Part shown: piece after piece, positions 1 to 6,543 of the stretch | Layout of the letters: every line of letters begins with the position of its first letter | Numbering within the stretch: position 1 is the first letter of the stretch | NCBI GenBank assembly: GCA_016937135.1 | Contig: JAFGWO010000139.1 | Span: 1-7,058, forward strand | DNA from: Pseudomonadota bacterium | Lineage (GTDB): Bacteria > BMS3Abin14 | Direction: 5' to 3' | DNA: 7,058 bases | Translations under genes and position numbers: made by a program | The notes under the pieces: model-generated | Databases searched by the model: none | The model's input: the letters and a program-made list of their open reading frames with translations, nothing else | What the model was told of the DNA's origin: nothing

Positions 1-242
1 ATGCAGCCCGGCCCCAGGTCCAGGAACGGCTGACAACCCAGGTGGCGGACGCCATCATGGAGGGTCTGAAACCCAAAGGTGTCATGGTCGTCATTGAAGC
101 CGAACATCTCTGTCTTTCCATGAGAGGCGTCAGGAAACCCTCCTCCGTGACCGTCACCAGCGCGGTGAGGGGGGCCTTCCGGCGGGATGAAAGGACGCGC
201 AGCGAGACCATGTCCCATATTTACGGCAGAAGAACCAGATGA
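1..242 (+). CDS. folE: GTP cyclohydrolase I, C-terminal part (5' end outside window)
   Basis: This is the 3' end of a GTP cyclohydrolase I gene. The reading frame is open from base 3 and gives 79 visible residues before the TGA at 240-242. The enzyme converts GTP to 7,8-dihydroneopterin triphosphate, the first step of folate (and related pterin) synthesis in the cytoplasm. The visible part carries the family's C-terminal signature: the segment [20 protein letters not shown], followed by a stretch reading [10 protein letters not shown] and then RRDERTR. The Cys of EHLC (codon 111-113) corresponds to the third zinc ligand of the family; the other two ligands (Cys and His) lie upstream of the window. 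The motif style is closer to the Bacillus enzyme, as I remember it, than to that of E. coli. The C-terminus ends a few residues beyond the conserved core, as expected for an intact end. No partner folate gene is visible downstream. Confidence 0.95.
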   Translation, partial: AARPQVQERLTTQVADAIMEGLKPKGVMVVIEAEHLCLSMRGVRKPSSVTVTSAVRGAFRRDERTRSETMSHIYGRRTR

Positions 243-302
243 CCCGGGCAAGACGTTTGCAACCGGATTTTTTTCTTTGGATACCGGGGGGTCCATCGTA
301 AT

Positions 303-551
303 ATGATCCGCGTTCTCTACCTGTTCATTCTGGGCCTTGTTTTTTACTGGGCGTTAAAGGGGATCTTTCGCAGACCCCCTCAAAGGAGAGGGAAAGAGCT
401 GGAGGGGGAGGAGATGGTGCAGGACCCGCAGTGCGGGGTCTATGTTCCGAAGAGCCGGGCCATTGCGATGACCCGGCGGGGCAAGCAGCTGTATTTTTGC
501 TCCGAAGAATGCAAAAGAAAATATTCAGAAAAACTCCGGGATGAGGGATAA
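303..551 (+). CDS. Small membrane-anchored TRASH/YHS-type metal-binding protein
   Basis: This 82-residue protein has a hydrophobic N-terminal segment (about residues 4-18) that should act as a single membrane anchor. A basic, charged linker follows (about 20-38), then a small Cys domain. Cysteines are C44 (in DPQCGVYVP), C66 and C70 (in YFCSEECKRKY), giving C-x21-C-x3-C. That spacing fits the TRASH motif, a treble-clef-like fold linked to metal sensing or handling, and resembles small YHS/PP0621-like proteins. The basic linker next to the membrane segment suggests the Cys domain faces the cytoplasm. The ATG at 303 has a G-run about 10 nt upstream. The gene lies 60 nt after folE and 28 nt before the barrel gene. 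The metal and the biological role cannot be read from the sequence. An assembly or chaperone role for the downstream envelope proteins would be a guess. Confidence 0.8.
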   Translation: MIRVLYLFILGLVFYWALKGIFRRPPQRRGKELEGEEMVQDPQCGVYVPKSRAIAMTRRGKQLYFCSEECKRKYSEKLRDEG

Positions 552-569
552 GGTCCCGCATAGAATAAC

Positions 570-575
570 GGAGGT
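570..575 (+). promoter_or_regulatory. Shine-Dalgarno site deciding the start of the outer-membrane protein gene
   Basis: GGAGGT lies 4 nt before the ATG at 580, an ideal ribosome-binding site. It favours this start over an in-frame ATG at 541, which overlaps the preceding gene and would put 13 charged residues before the signal peptide. Confidence 0.8.
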
Positions 576-579
576 TCCC

Positions 580-1218
580 ATGCATTTCAGGTTGATCTTC
601 GCGGTTAACGCATTCCTGTTGATCCTTTTCTCGGGCGTCGCCCAGGTCCATGCCCTTCCGGTGGGTGCGCCGTCACGGACCCTGGACGCTGGCGGGTTTT
701 CCCTGACGGGTTTGATCGGCTACACGGACATGGAGGTGGACGACAGGGACGTTTCGAGCAAATCCTTCTTTCTGAAGGGGGCTTTTGGAGGGGCCAGCGG
801 ATTAACGCCTTATTTTAAACTCGGTTTTGCGGACCTGGAAGCCGGGAGCTTCGAGGGAAGCCTTGATTTCGGTTATGGAGGAGGGGTTCTCCTTGACATT
901 TTCACCCAGAGGAGCGGTCGGGAGTTCCGCGTCAGCCTCGACACGCAGGTCAATTGGGTCGAAAGCAGTGAAGGTTCCGATTCCCGTGATCTCTTCGAAG
1001 GCCAGCTGGCGCTTTTCGGTTCCACCAAAAGCGGGGGGACCCAGACCTACGGGGGGTTCGCGGCTTCCTTCCTGAAACTCGACAGCACCGATGAAAACGG
1101 GAAAGGACACCTCTTTTTCGGGATCGATTATTTCATGGATTTTAACTTCTTCTTTAACGCCGAGGCTCATTTTTTCGGAGAGAGCGCCCTGATCCTGGGT
1201 GTCGGGTATCTCTTCTGA
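580..1218 (+). CDS. Outer-membrane beta-barrel protein, function unknown
   Basis: The 212-residue product begins with a typical signal peptide: a basic start (MHFR), a hydrophobic core to about residue 20, and a likely signal peptidase I site after A25 (QVHA). The mature part, about 187 residues, shows alternating polar and hydrophobic residues, many Gly and aromatic residues, and Asp/Ser-rich turns. The last strand ends in GYLF, a terminal Phe typical of proteins inserted by the Bam machinery. Size and pattern fit a small barrel of perhaps eight strands, similar to opacity-like or OmpW-like porins, but no specific family motif is recognised. The strong SD at 570-575 sets the start. The gene sits 28 nt after the TRASH gene and 25 nt before the transaldolase gene. 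Its substrate or role is unknown. Confidence 0.8.
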   Translation: MHFRLIFAVNAFLLILFSGVAQVHALPVGAPSRTLDAGGFSLTGLIGYTDMEVDDRDVSSKSFFLKGAFGGASGLTPYFKLGFADLEAGSFEGSLDFGYGGGVLLDIFTQRSGREFRVSLDTQVNWVESSEGSDSRDLFEGQLALFGSTKSGGTQTYGGFAASFLKLDSTDENGKGHLFFGIDYFMDFNFFFNAEAHFFGESALILGVGYLF

Positions 1219-1243
1219 CCTTTTTCCCCGGGGAGACACTGAT

Positions 1244-1891
1244 ATGAAATTTTTTATTGATACGGCCAACCTGGAAGAAATCCGGCAGGGAATGGAGATG
1301 GGACTCATTGACGGCGTCACGACCAACCCTTCGCTGGTTGCGCGGGAGGGGAAGGAATTCCGTCCCCTGGTTGAGGAGATCTGCAGGATCGTCCCGGGAC
1401 CTGTTTCCCTTGAGACCGTGAGCCTGGACGCGGAAGGCATGCTCAGCGAGGCCCGTGACCTGAAAACCGTCGGAAGCAACGTGGTGGTGAAAATCCCCAT
1501 GACGACGGAGGGGCTCAAGGCCGTCCGCGCCTGCGCGGGAGAGGGGATACGGACCAATGTGACCCTTGTTTTTTCAGCTGTTCAGGCCCTTCTCGCGGCC
1601 AAGGCGGGAGCCTCCTATATCAGCCCCTTCGTGGGGCGGATGGACGATATCGGCACCGTCGGGATGGACGTCGTCTCTGATATCATCAAGATTAAACGCG
1701 CCTACGGTTTTGCCAGCGAGATCATCGTGGCCAGCGTCCGCCATCCCGGGCATGTTCTTCAATCCGCCCTTTACGGAGTGGACATTGCCACCATACCCTT
1801 CAAGGTTATTCAACAGCTCGCAAAGCATCCCCTCACCGACATCGGGATTGAAAAATTCCTTTCCGATTGGGAAAAGGTCCCGAAAGGCTGA
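1244..1891 (+). CDS. tal: Transaldolase, short TalC/MipB type (fructose-6-phosphate aldolase-like family)
   Basis: This 215-residue protein is full length for the short transaldolase subfamily, whose members run about 210-220 residues. It should move a dihydroxyacetone unit between sedoheptulose 7-phosphate and glyceraldehyde 3-phosphate, forming fructose 6-phosphate and erythrose 4-phosphate in the non-oxidative pentose phosphate pathway. Motifs in order: FIDTAN (D6), [10 protein letters not shown] (N28), the Schiff-base Lys K83 in [35 protein letters not shown], and [11 protein letters not shown] near the end. E57 in PVSLE stands where true transaldolases have Glu and E. coli FsaA has Gln, so transaldolase activity is more likely than the aldolase reaction. 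The ATG at 1244 follows a GGGAG run at about 1230-1234; an upstream in-frame start at 1199 would overlap the barrel gene and add non-family residues. The gene sits 25 nt after the barrel gene. Confidence 0.95.
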   Translation: MKFFIDTANLEEIRQGMEMGLIDGVTTNPSLVAREGKEFRPLVEEICRIVPGPVSLETVSLDAEGMLSEARDLKTVGSNVVVKIPMTTEGLKAVRACAGEGIRTNVTLVFSAVQALLAAKAGASYISPFVGRMDDIGTVGMDVVSDIIKIKRAYGFASEIIVASVRHPGHVLQSALYGVDIATIPFKVIQQLAKHPLTDIGIEKFLSDWEKVPKG

Positions 1892-1896
1892 GGGGG
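1890..1896 (+). promoter_or_regulatory. Probable ribosome-binding site for the TTG start of the diguanylate cyclase
   Basis: GAGGGGG overlaps the transaldolase stop codon and lies 9 nt before TTG 1906. It supports a non-ATG start there and suggests coupling of translation to the upstream gene. Confidence 0.5.
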
Positions 1897-1905
1897 TCGG
1901 GTCCT

Positions 1906-2838
1906 TTGGGTACAGCTCTGATCATCGATGATTCCAGCCTGATTCGGGAAAAGCTGATCTCTATCCTGAAGACCGGCAGGGATTTCCGTTGTTTTCTTCA
2001 GGCCGAAGACGGGATCGGCGGTCTCAAGGTGCTATCCGATGCCTCCGGCAAGGTGGACGTCATCGCCTGCGACCTCACCATGCCGGGCATGAACGGGTAT
2101 CAGTTTCTGAAGACGGTCCGCTCCCAGTCCCGCTTCGAAGGGATTCCCATCGTTATGGTGACCTCCCAGTCCGAGGAACCGGAGATGGTCAAGGCTTTCG
2201 AGATGGGAGCCAACGATTTTATCGTCAAGCCCTTCAGCGAGGCTGTTTTAAAGGCCCGCATGAAGAACATGCTTCAGATGAAGCGCCTCCAGGATCAGTT
2301 GAGGGAACAGAAAGAGCTGATGAAGGAGATGGCTTCCACCGATCCCCTGACCCGGATAGCCAATCTCCGGCGTTTCCGGGAAAAGCTCGGAGAGGAACAC
2401 GCAAGGGCCAAAAGGTATGGATACCCCCTGAGCCTTCTGATGGTGGACATCGATCACTTCAAGAGGGTCAACGACACCATGGGCCATCCCCGGGGCGATC
2501 GCGTTCTTGGCGAGGCCGCCCGCATCCTGTCCGATACGATGCGCTGCCATGATTTCGCGGCCCGGTACGGAGGGGAGGAATTTGTGGTCCTGATGCCCTA
2601 TGCCGACGGCGAGGGGGCCGTCCAGCTGGCCGAGCGGTGCAGGAAATCCTTCGAGGAGCACAGGTTCGAGGGTCTTGATGGAAGGGACGGCCTCACCGTC
2701 AGCATCGGGCTCGCCTCTTTTTTGCCCGGGATGGACCTTTCCGGCCAGGATCTGGTGGACCGGGCCGACAAGGCCCTGTATGCCGCGAAAAACGGCGGCA
2801 GAAATAAGGTTGAAATCTACCGGGACGATATGGAATAG
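1906..2838 (+). CDS. Response-regulator diguanylate cyclase (REC-GGDEF, PleD/WspR-like)
   Basis: The 310-residue protein makes cyclic di-GMP from two GTP when its receiver domain is phosphorylated. The receiver domain (about 3-122) has the acidic pair D8/D9, phospho-acceptor D56 in ACDLTMPGMNG, T86 and K108 in VKPFS. A helical linker (about 122-143, rich in Met, Gln, Lys and Glu) joins it to the GGDEF domain (about 144-306). That domain has DIDHFKRVNDTMGH, the active-site motif RYGGEEF (GGEEF at 222-226) and the inhibitory RxxD site R213-C-H-D216, so it should be active and product-inhibited. The entry motif is TDPLTRIANLRRF, where most relatives have LTG and NRR. No ATG lies near the start. 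TTG 1906 gives the natural beginning MGTALIIDDSS and has a GAGGGGG run upstream; TTG 1867 would overlap the transaldolase by 25 nt. The cognate kinase is not visible. The gene lies 14 nt after the transaldolase gene. Confidence 0.93.
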   Translation: MGTALIIDDSSLIREKLISILKTGRDFRCFLQAEDGIGGLKVLSDASGKVDVIACDLTMPGMNGYQFLKTVRSQSRFEGIPIVMVTSQSEEPEMVKAFEMGANDFIVKPFSEAVLKARMKNMLQMKRLQDQLREQKELMKEMASTDPLTRIANLRRFREKLGEEHARAKRYGYPLSLLMVDIDHFKRVNDTMGHPRGDRVLGEAARILSDTMRCHDFAARYGGEEFVVLMPYADGEGAVQLAERCRKSFEEHRFEGLDGRDGLTVSIGLASFLPGMDLSGQDLVDRADKALYAAKNGGRNKVEIYRDDME

Positions 2839-2882
2839 TCACTTTGCATAAGATCCTTTCCTCAGGGGAGAAAGGTGTTTTG

Positions 2883-3281
2883 ATGGTGGAAATTCCCAGG
2901 AACCGCCGTTATTCCATGGATCACTTCTGGCTGAGGCCCGAGGGGAATACCGCCGTTGTGGGGCTGAGCGCCCACCTCGAAGAGGAAATAGGAGACGTGA
3001 TCCTCCTGGACCTCCCGGATGTGGATGATGAGGTCGCCATGTCCTCCCCCTGCGGGATCATCGAGTCCGAGGGGATCGTTTCCGAGATCATCTCCCCGGT
3101 TTCCGGTACGGTGGCACAGGTCAACGCGGATCTTGAAAACAGCCCCGAACTGGTCAACGAGGATCCTTACGGGGAAGGATGGCTCTTCAGGGTTCTGATG
3201 GACGATTCCACGGAGGTGGAATCCCTCATGACGCCGGAAGAGTACAGGATTTATCTGACCGACCTTCACGGGGAGGAATGA
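2883..3281 (+). CDS. Glycine cleavage H-like protein lacking the lipoyl lysine
   Basis: This 132-residue protein matches glycine cleavage H protein along its whole length. An H-protein normally carries a lipoyl arm that shuttles the aminomethyl group. Conserved segments are TAVVGLSAHLEEEIGD (23-38), LPDVDDEV (44-51), SPVSGTVAQVNADLENSPEL (71-90) and VNEDPYGEGWL (91-101). The lipoylation motif, normally ESVKAxSDxYxP, reads ESEGIVSEIISP here. Spacing is kept, but the Lys position is G64 (codon GGG at 3072-3074), so it cannot be lipoylated at the usual site. No gcvP, gcvT or lpd gene is in the window. The gene lies 44 nt after the diguanylate cyclase and 4 nt before the acyl-CoA synthetase, which suggests a role tied to the synthetase, or a structural or regulatory role; this is inference. 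ATG 2883 has AAAGGTG 5 nt upstream. A TTG at 2844 would add 13 residues unlike the family start. Confidence 0.9.
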   Translation: MVEIPRNRRYSMDHFWLRPEGNTAVVGLSAHLEEEIGDVILLDLPDVDDEVAMSSPCGIIESEGIVSEIISPVSGTVAQVNADLENSPELVNEDPYGEGWLFRVLMDDSTEVESLMTPEEYRIYLTDLHGEE

Positions 3282-3285
3282 AATA

Positions 3286-5109
3286 ATGATACCATCCGAC
3301 CTTGTAGGACCGCCCCCCGAAAACACCCTCGTCAAAGTCGTTGATGCCCGGGCCAGAAAATACGGGGACCGGGCTGTGATGAAGCACAAGGTGGACGGCG
3401 AGTGGCGGGAGGTGTCGTGGAGGCAGCTCTGTGAGAGCTTCAGCTCCGTGGCAAGGGGGCTTTTGCAGCTCGGGCTGGGCCGAGGGGACAGCATCGCCAT
3501 CCTGTCGGAAAACCGGCCCGAATGGGCTTTTGCCGATCTCGGAACCTTCGCCATGGAGGGAATCGTTGTCCCTCTCTACTGGACCCTGACCCCCGTGCAG
3601 ATCCGCTATATCCTGGAGGACTGCCAGGCAAAGGCCGTTTTCGTTTCCAACGAGATGTACCTCGATCGGATCCTTTCCATCAGGAAAGAACTCCCGGATC
3701 TCTCAAGGATAGTTATTTTCGACCCGCCTTCTTCGGGGGAGCTTCCCGAGGGGGTCCTTTCCTTGCGGGAGCTGGTGGATCTCGGCACAAAGGCGCCCCC
3801 GGAGATATGGGAGAGCATGGGGCGTTCCATCGCCAGCGGGACGGGAAGCGACCTTGCCACCATCATCTACACATCGGGGACGACCGGAGAGCCCAAAGGG
3901 GTCATGCTCACCCACGACAATTTCCTCTCCAATATCCGGGCGGTTCTGGAGATCCTTCACATCGGCGAAGAGGACAGCTGCCTCTCCTTCCTCCCCCTGT
4001 CCCATGTTTTCGAGCGGATCGCCTATTATCTTTTTCTTTACGTGGGGGGTGTGATCCATTACGCGGAAAGCGTCGAAAAGGTGGTCGCCAACCTCGGCGA
4101 GGCCAGGCCCACTATCCTCATCAGCGTCCCCAGGATCTACGAGAAGGCCTACGGCAAGATCCTCGACAAGGTGAGGCAAGGTTCCTTCGTGAAGCGTCTC
4201 ATTTTCGTCGCGTGTCTCAATGTCGGCCAGAAGGTAAGCCAGCGTTTTCAGAACCACAGAAAGTTAAACCGGCCCCTCGCCTGGACCCACAGTGTCGCCG
4301 ACAAGCTGGTGTTCTCAAAACTTCGGGAGACCTTCGGGGACAACATCCGCCTCATGATCTCCGGAGGCGCCCCCTTGAACAAGGATTTGGGCGAGTTTTT
4401 CCATGCTGCCGGGCTCCTTATCCTGGAAGGTTACGGGCTGACGGAGACGAGCCCCGTCATCTCCGCGAATCTCCCCGAAAAGCTCCGGTTCGGGAGCGTT
4501 GGGACCCCCCTCCCCGGGGTGGAGGTCAGGATCGCCGAGGATGGGGAAATTCTGGTCCGCGGCCCGAACGTGATGAAAGGCTACTTCCATCGCCCGGAGG
4601 AGACGGCTGAGGTTCTGAACGGGGAGGGGTGGCTCCATACGGGGGATATCGGTCATATCGACGCCGATGGCTTTCTGGTTATCACCGACCGGAAGAAATC
4701 CCTGATCGTCACCGCCGGAGGCAAGAACGTGGCGCCCGCGGCCATCGAGAACGCCCTCACAGCCGACAAGTTCATCAATCAGGCTTTTGCCTTCGGCGAT
4801 GGCCGGAAGTATATCTCCGCCCTCGTCGTGCCCGACTGGGAACGGCTGGAGAGCTACGCGAAGGAGCACAAGATCACCTATTCCAGCGTCGGGGACCTTT
4901 GCGTCAACGAGGAGATCATCCAGTTCATACGGCAGCGCATCGATGAAGCGCTGGAACATCTGGCCCCCTTTGAACAGGTCAAAAGGTTCAAGCTTATGGA
5001 AAAGGAATTCAGCCAGGAGGCGGGGGAGGTCACGCCGACCCTGAAGCTTGTGCGCAAGGAGATCACGCGGAGGTACTGGAGGGACCTGGATTCCCTCTAT
5101 GAGGACTGA
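3286..5109 (+). CDS. Long-chain acyl-CoA synthetase, AMP-forming (FAA1/FadD15-like)
   Basis: The 607-residue enzyme activates a carboxylic acid, probably a long-chain fatty acid, with ATP and CoA to give acyl-CoA, AMP and pyrophosphate. It belongs to the ANL superfamily. Motifs: the phosphate loop YTSGTTGEPKG at 195-205, LPLSHVFERI (237-246), the acyl/adenylate-binding GYGLTETSP (382-390), HTGD at 451-454 (D454 contacts the ribose), and the hinge and C-terminal domain DRKKSLIVTAGGKNVAP (468-484). The C-terminus reads EVTPTLKLVRKEITRRYW, the FAA-type ending TPTLK rather than the GKxxR ending of short-chain enzymes. Length is normal for the FAA1/COG1022 group. There is no signal peptide; the enzyme should be cytoplasmic or peripheral on the inner membrane. 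ATG 3286 is 4 nt after the H-like stop, with GGGAGG at 3271-3276, so translation is probably coupled. FadL follows 87 nt later. Chain-length preference cannot be read; an aromatic or dicarboxylic substrate is not excluded. Confidence 0.93.
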   Translation: MIPSDLVGPPPENTLVKVVDARARKYGDRAVMKHKVDGEWREVSWRQLCESFSSVARGLLQLGLGRGDSIAILSENRPEWAFADLGTFAMEGIVVPLYWTLTPVQIRYILEDCQAKAVFVSNEMYLDRILSIRKELPDLSRIVIFDPPSSGELPEGVLSLRELVDLGTKAPPEIWESMGRSIASGTGSDLATIIYTSGTTGEPKGVMLTHDNFLSNIRAVLEILHIGEEDSCLSFLPLSHVFERIAYYLFLYVGGVIHYAESVEKVVANLGEARPTILISVPRIYEKAYGKILDKVRQGSFVKRLIFVACLNVGQKVSQRFQNHRKLNRPLAWTHSVADKLVFSKLRETFGDNIRLMISGGAPLNKDLGEFFHAAGLLILEGYGLTETSPVISANLPEKLRFGSVGTPLPGVEVRIAEDGEILVRGPNVMKGYFHRPEETAEVLNGEGWLHTGDIGHIDADGFLVITDRKKSLIVTAGGKNVAPAAIENALTADKFINQAFAFGDGRKYISALVVPDWERLESYAKEHKITYSSVGDLCVNEEIIQFIRQRIDEALEHLAPFEQVKRFKLMEKEFSQEAGEVTPTLKLVRKEITRRYWRDLDSLYED

Positions 5110-5181
5110 CCTGGTCAGAGGGGATCCGGATCGATCCGATGGCAGGAAAGAATGTCAACCGGAAGGACGACAATTGCGGGG

Positions 5182-5188
5182 AAAGGAG
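5182..5188 (+). promoter_or_regulatory. Ribosome-binding site deciding the fadL start
   Basis: AAAGGAG lies 8 nt before ATG 5197. This start puts MKKW directly in front of a hydrophobic signal-peptide core. An in-frame ATG at 5152 would add 15 polar residues and lacks such a site. Confidence 0.75.
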
Positions 5189-5196
5189 CTTATTCA

Positions 5197-6471
5197 ATGA
5201 AAAAGTGGACAATTCTTTTACTGGTGGCTTCAACCTTGGTTGTTTTCACGGCTGAAGCGGTACTTGCCGGGGGGTTCCGAATCCCCGAGTCCGGCGCAAA
5301 GGCCATGGGCCTTGGCAATGCTTTTGTCGGGCAGGCGGACGATCCCTCCGCCGTTCAGTTCAACCCGGCGGGCATCACCCAGCTGGAGGGGAACCGGATC
5401 CTGTTGGGGGCGACGGCTATCACCACCACCAACGATTATGATGACGGTACGACAAAGTCATCCGCCGAGGACGGGCACTACCTGCCGCCCTTCTTTTATT
5501 ACACCAATCACTTCGAGGGCCTGGGGGACGGGAACTGGTGGTTCGGTCTGGGGCTGACCTCCCCCTTCGGCCTCGGCACGGAGTGGGACGTGGATTCTTT
5601 TGAATACATCGCCACCAAGACCAACCTGGAGATGCTCAAGGTCAACCCGGTCATGGCTTACAAAGCCAATGATAGGTTCTCCCTGGGTTTCGGCATCGAT
5701 TATTACGAGGTGCTCGAGGGGAGCTTCGAGAACGCCACAGCCGTGCCGGTGGAGGAACTGGGAGGGACTTTCGTGAAGTTCGACCAGAAACTCAAGGGGG
5801 ACGGCAACGGCTTCGGATTCAATGTCGGCGCCCTGTACGATGTGAGCGACAATGTGCAGCTCGGGTTTGCCTACAGGACCGGCGTCGAGGTCGATCTCGA
5901 GGGCAATCTGACCCTTTCAAACCCATTATTACCGACGACGAAGGTCGATGGAAAGGCCAAGCTGAAGATCCCGGCCACCGCGGCCGTCGGGGCCCATTTC
6001 GGGATCAGCGACGCCTGGACGGTCAACTTCGACCTGGACTGGACCCAATGGTCTGCCTACGACGAACTGCCCATAGAGACGGATCTCGGGGACAACGTTG
6101 TGAATAAGGATTATGATGACACTATCGCCTACCGCATTGGCGCCCAATACAACATTAACGACAACTGGGCTCTCCGCGGCGGCTTCCTCATGGAGGAGAT
6201 GCCTGTGCCGGAGGAGACCTACGATCCAAGGCTGCCCGATGGGGACAGGACGGGGTACGTGATCGGGTGCGGGTATGCCAAAGACCAGTGGTCCTTTGAT
6301 CTGGCTTATATGCTTGTTCTGCTTGATGAGACTTCCATTTCCAATGATATCGATCAGAACCCGAGCTATCTTGTGGCGCCCACACTGGTGGGGGACGCCC
6401 CCCAGACGGTGGACGGCAAGTACGAGGGGGACATCACCCTCATCGGGTTCAGCGTGGGGTATAAGTTCTGA
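5197..6471 (+). CDS. fadL: FadL/OmpP1/TodX-family outer-membrane channel for long-chain fatty acids or other hydrophobic compounds
   Basis: The 424-residue protein is of normal length for FadL, a 14-stranded barrel with an N-terminal hatch that lets fatty acids or aromatic hydrocarbons diffuse sideways into the outer membrane. The signal peptide is MKKW plus a hydrophobic stretch to about residue 22, with a likely cleavage after A24 (AVLA before GGF). The mature start GGFRIPESGAKAMGLGNAF and the hatch motif NPAG (N56-P57-A58-G59, in SAVQFNPAGI) are family signatures. The remainder shows barrel strands with aromatic ends, such as WWFGLGLTSPFGLGTEW and LGFGIDYYEV, plus WTQWS around the last third. 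It ends in GYKF, a terminal Phe suited to Bam insertion. It is the last gene before the terminator at 6514-6543 and follows the acyl-CoA synthetase by 87 nt, which supports a fatty acid substrate. Import of other hydrophobic molecules is an alternative. Confidence 0.94.
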   Translation: MKKWTILLLVASTLVVFTAEAVLAGGFRIPESGAKAMGLGNAFVGQADDPSAVQFNPAGITQLEGNRILLGATAITTTNDYDDGTTKSSAEDGHYLPPFFYYTNHFEGLGDGNWWFGLGLTSPFGLGTEWDVDSFEYIATKTNLEMLKVNPVMAYKANDRFSLGFGIDYYEVLEGSFENATAVPVEELGGTFVKFDQKLKGDGNGFGFNVGALYDVSDNVQLGFAYRTGVEVDLEGNLTLSNPLLPTTKVDGKAKLKIPATAAVGAHFGISDAWTVNFDLDWTQWSAYDELPIETDLGDNVVNKDYDDTIAYRIGAQYNINDNWALRGGFLMEEMPVPEETYDPRLPDGDRTGYVIGCGYAKDQWSFDLAYMLVLLDETSISNDIDQNPSYLVAPTLVGDAPQTVDGKYEGDITLIGFSVGYKF

Positions 6472-6483
6472 AAAACGCGGAAA

Positions 6484-6511
6484 GTTCAGAGTTCAGAGTG
6501 TAGAGTTCAGA
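6484..6511 (+). repeat. Tandem 7-nt repeat array, left (GTTCAGA x4)
   Basis: Four adjacent heptamers begin at 6484, 6491, 6498 and 6505. Three are exactly GTTCAGA and the third is GTGTAGA. The array starts 12 nt after the fadL stop and ends just before the terminator stem. It is the reverse complement of the unit in the array at 6737-6771. Confidence 0.85.
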
Positions 6512-6513
6512 GG

Positions 6514-6543
6514 AAAAGGGGCCCCTTGCGGGGCCCCTTTTTT
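6514..6543 (+). terminator. Intrinsic terminator after fadL
   Basis: A perfect 12-bp stem pairs AAAAGGGGCCCC (6514-6525) with GGGGCCCCTTTT (6530-6541) around a TTGC loop, and the T-run extends to 6543. This is a textbook Rho-independent terminator for the fadL transcript. On the opposite strand only four T residues follow the stem, so termination of the converging Sua5 transcript would be weaker. Confidence 0.92.

Noticed and set aside
246..274. Possible terminator after folE (GCAA/TTGC stem and a run of seven T)
   Set aside because: The stem is only about 4 bp with a bulge before the T-run, so the call is too weak, although some termination here is possible.
257..285. Possible promoter TTGCAA, 17 nt, GATACC upstream of the TRASH gene
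   Set aside because: The -10 element matches only half of the consensus, and such matches are common.
541..579. Longer start for the outer-membrane protein
   Set aside because: It overlaps the TRASH gene, lacks a good ribosome site and would bury the signal peptide behind 13 residues; ATG 580 has GGAGGT in front.
802..1557. Long open frame on the - strand across the barrel and transaldolase genes
   Set aside because: It is antisense to two well-supported genes, shows no recognisable family, and long antisense open frames are common in GC-rich DNA.
1244..1891. Naming the short transaldolase as fructose-6-phosphate aldolase
   Set aside because: Glu57 in PVSLE is the transaldolase-type residue; the aldolase has Gln at this place.
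2862..3554. Long open frame on the - strand across the H-like gene and the synthetase start
   Set aside because: It overlaps two genes with clear family motifs and its translation looks like a compositional shadow.
3522..4610. 362-codon open frame on the + strand inside the synthetase gene
   Set aside because: It is a frame-shifted shadow, very rich in Arg, Gly and Pro, of a gene whose own frame carries all the family motifs.
4315..4959. Open frame on the - strand inside the synthetase gene
   Set aside because: It is antisense to conserved synthetase coding sequence, with no start context or motifs.
5111..5120. FadR-like half site CTGGTCAGAG near the end of the synthetase gene
   Set aside because: Only one half resembles the E. 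coli consensus as I remember it, and FadR of that type is mainly gammaproteobacterial.
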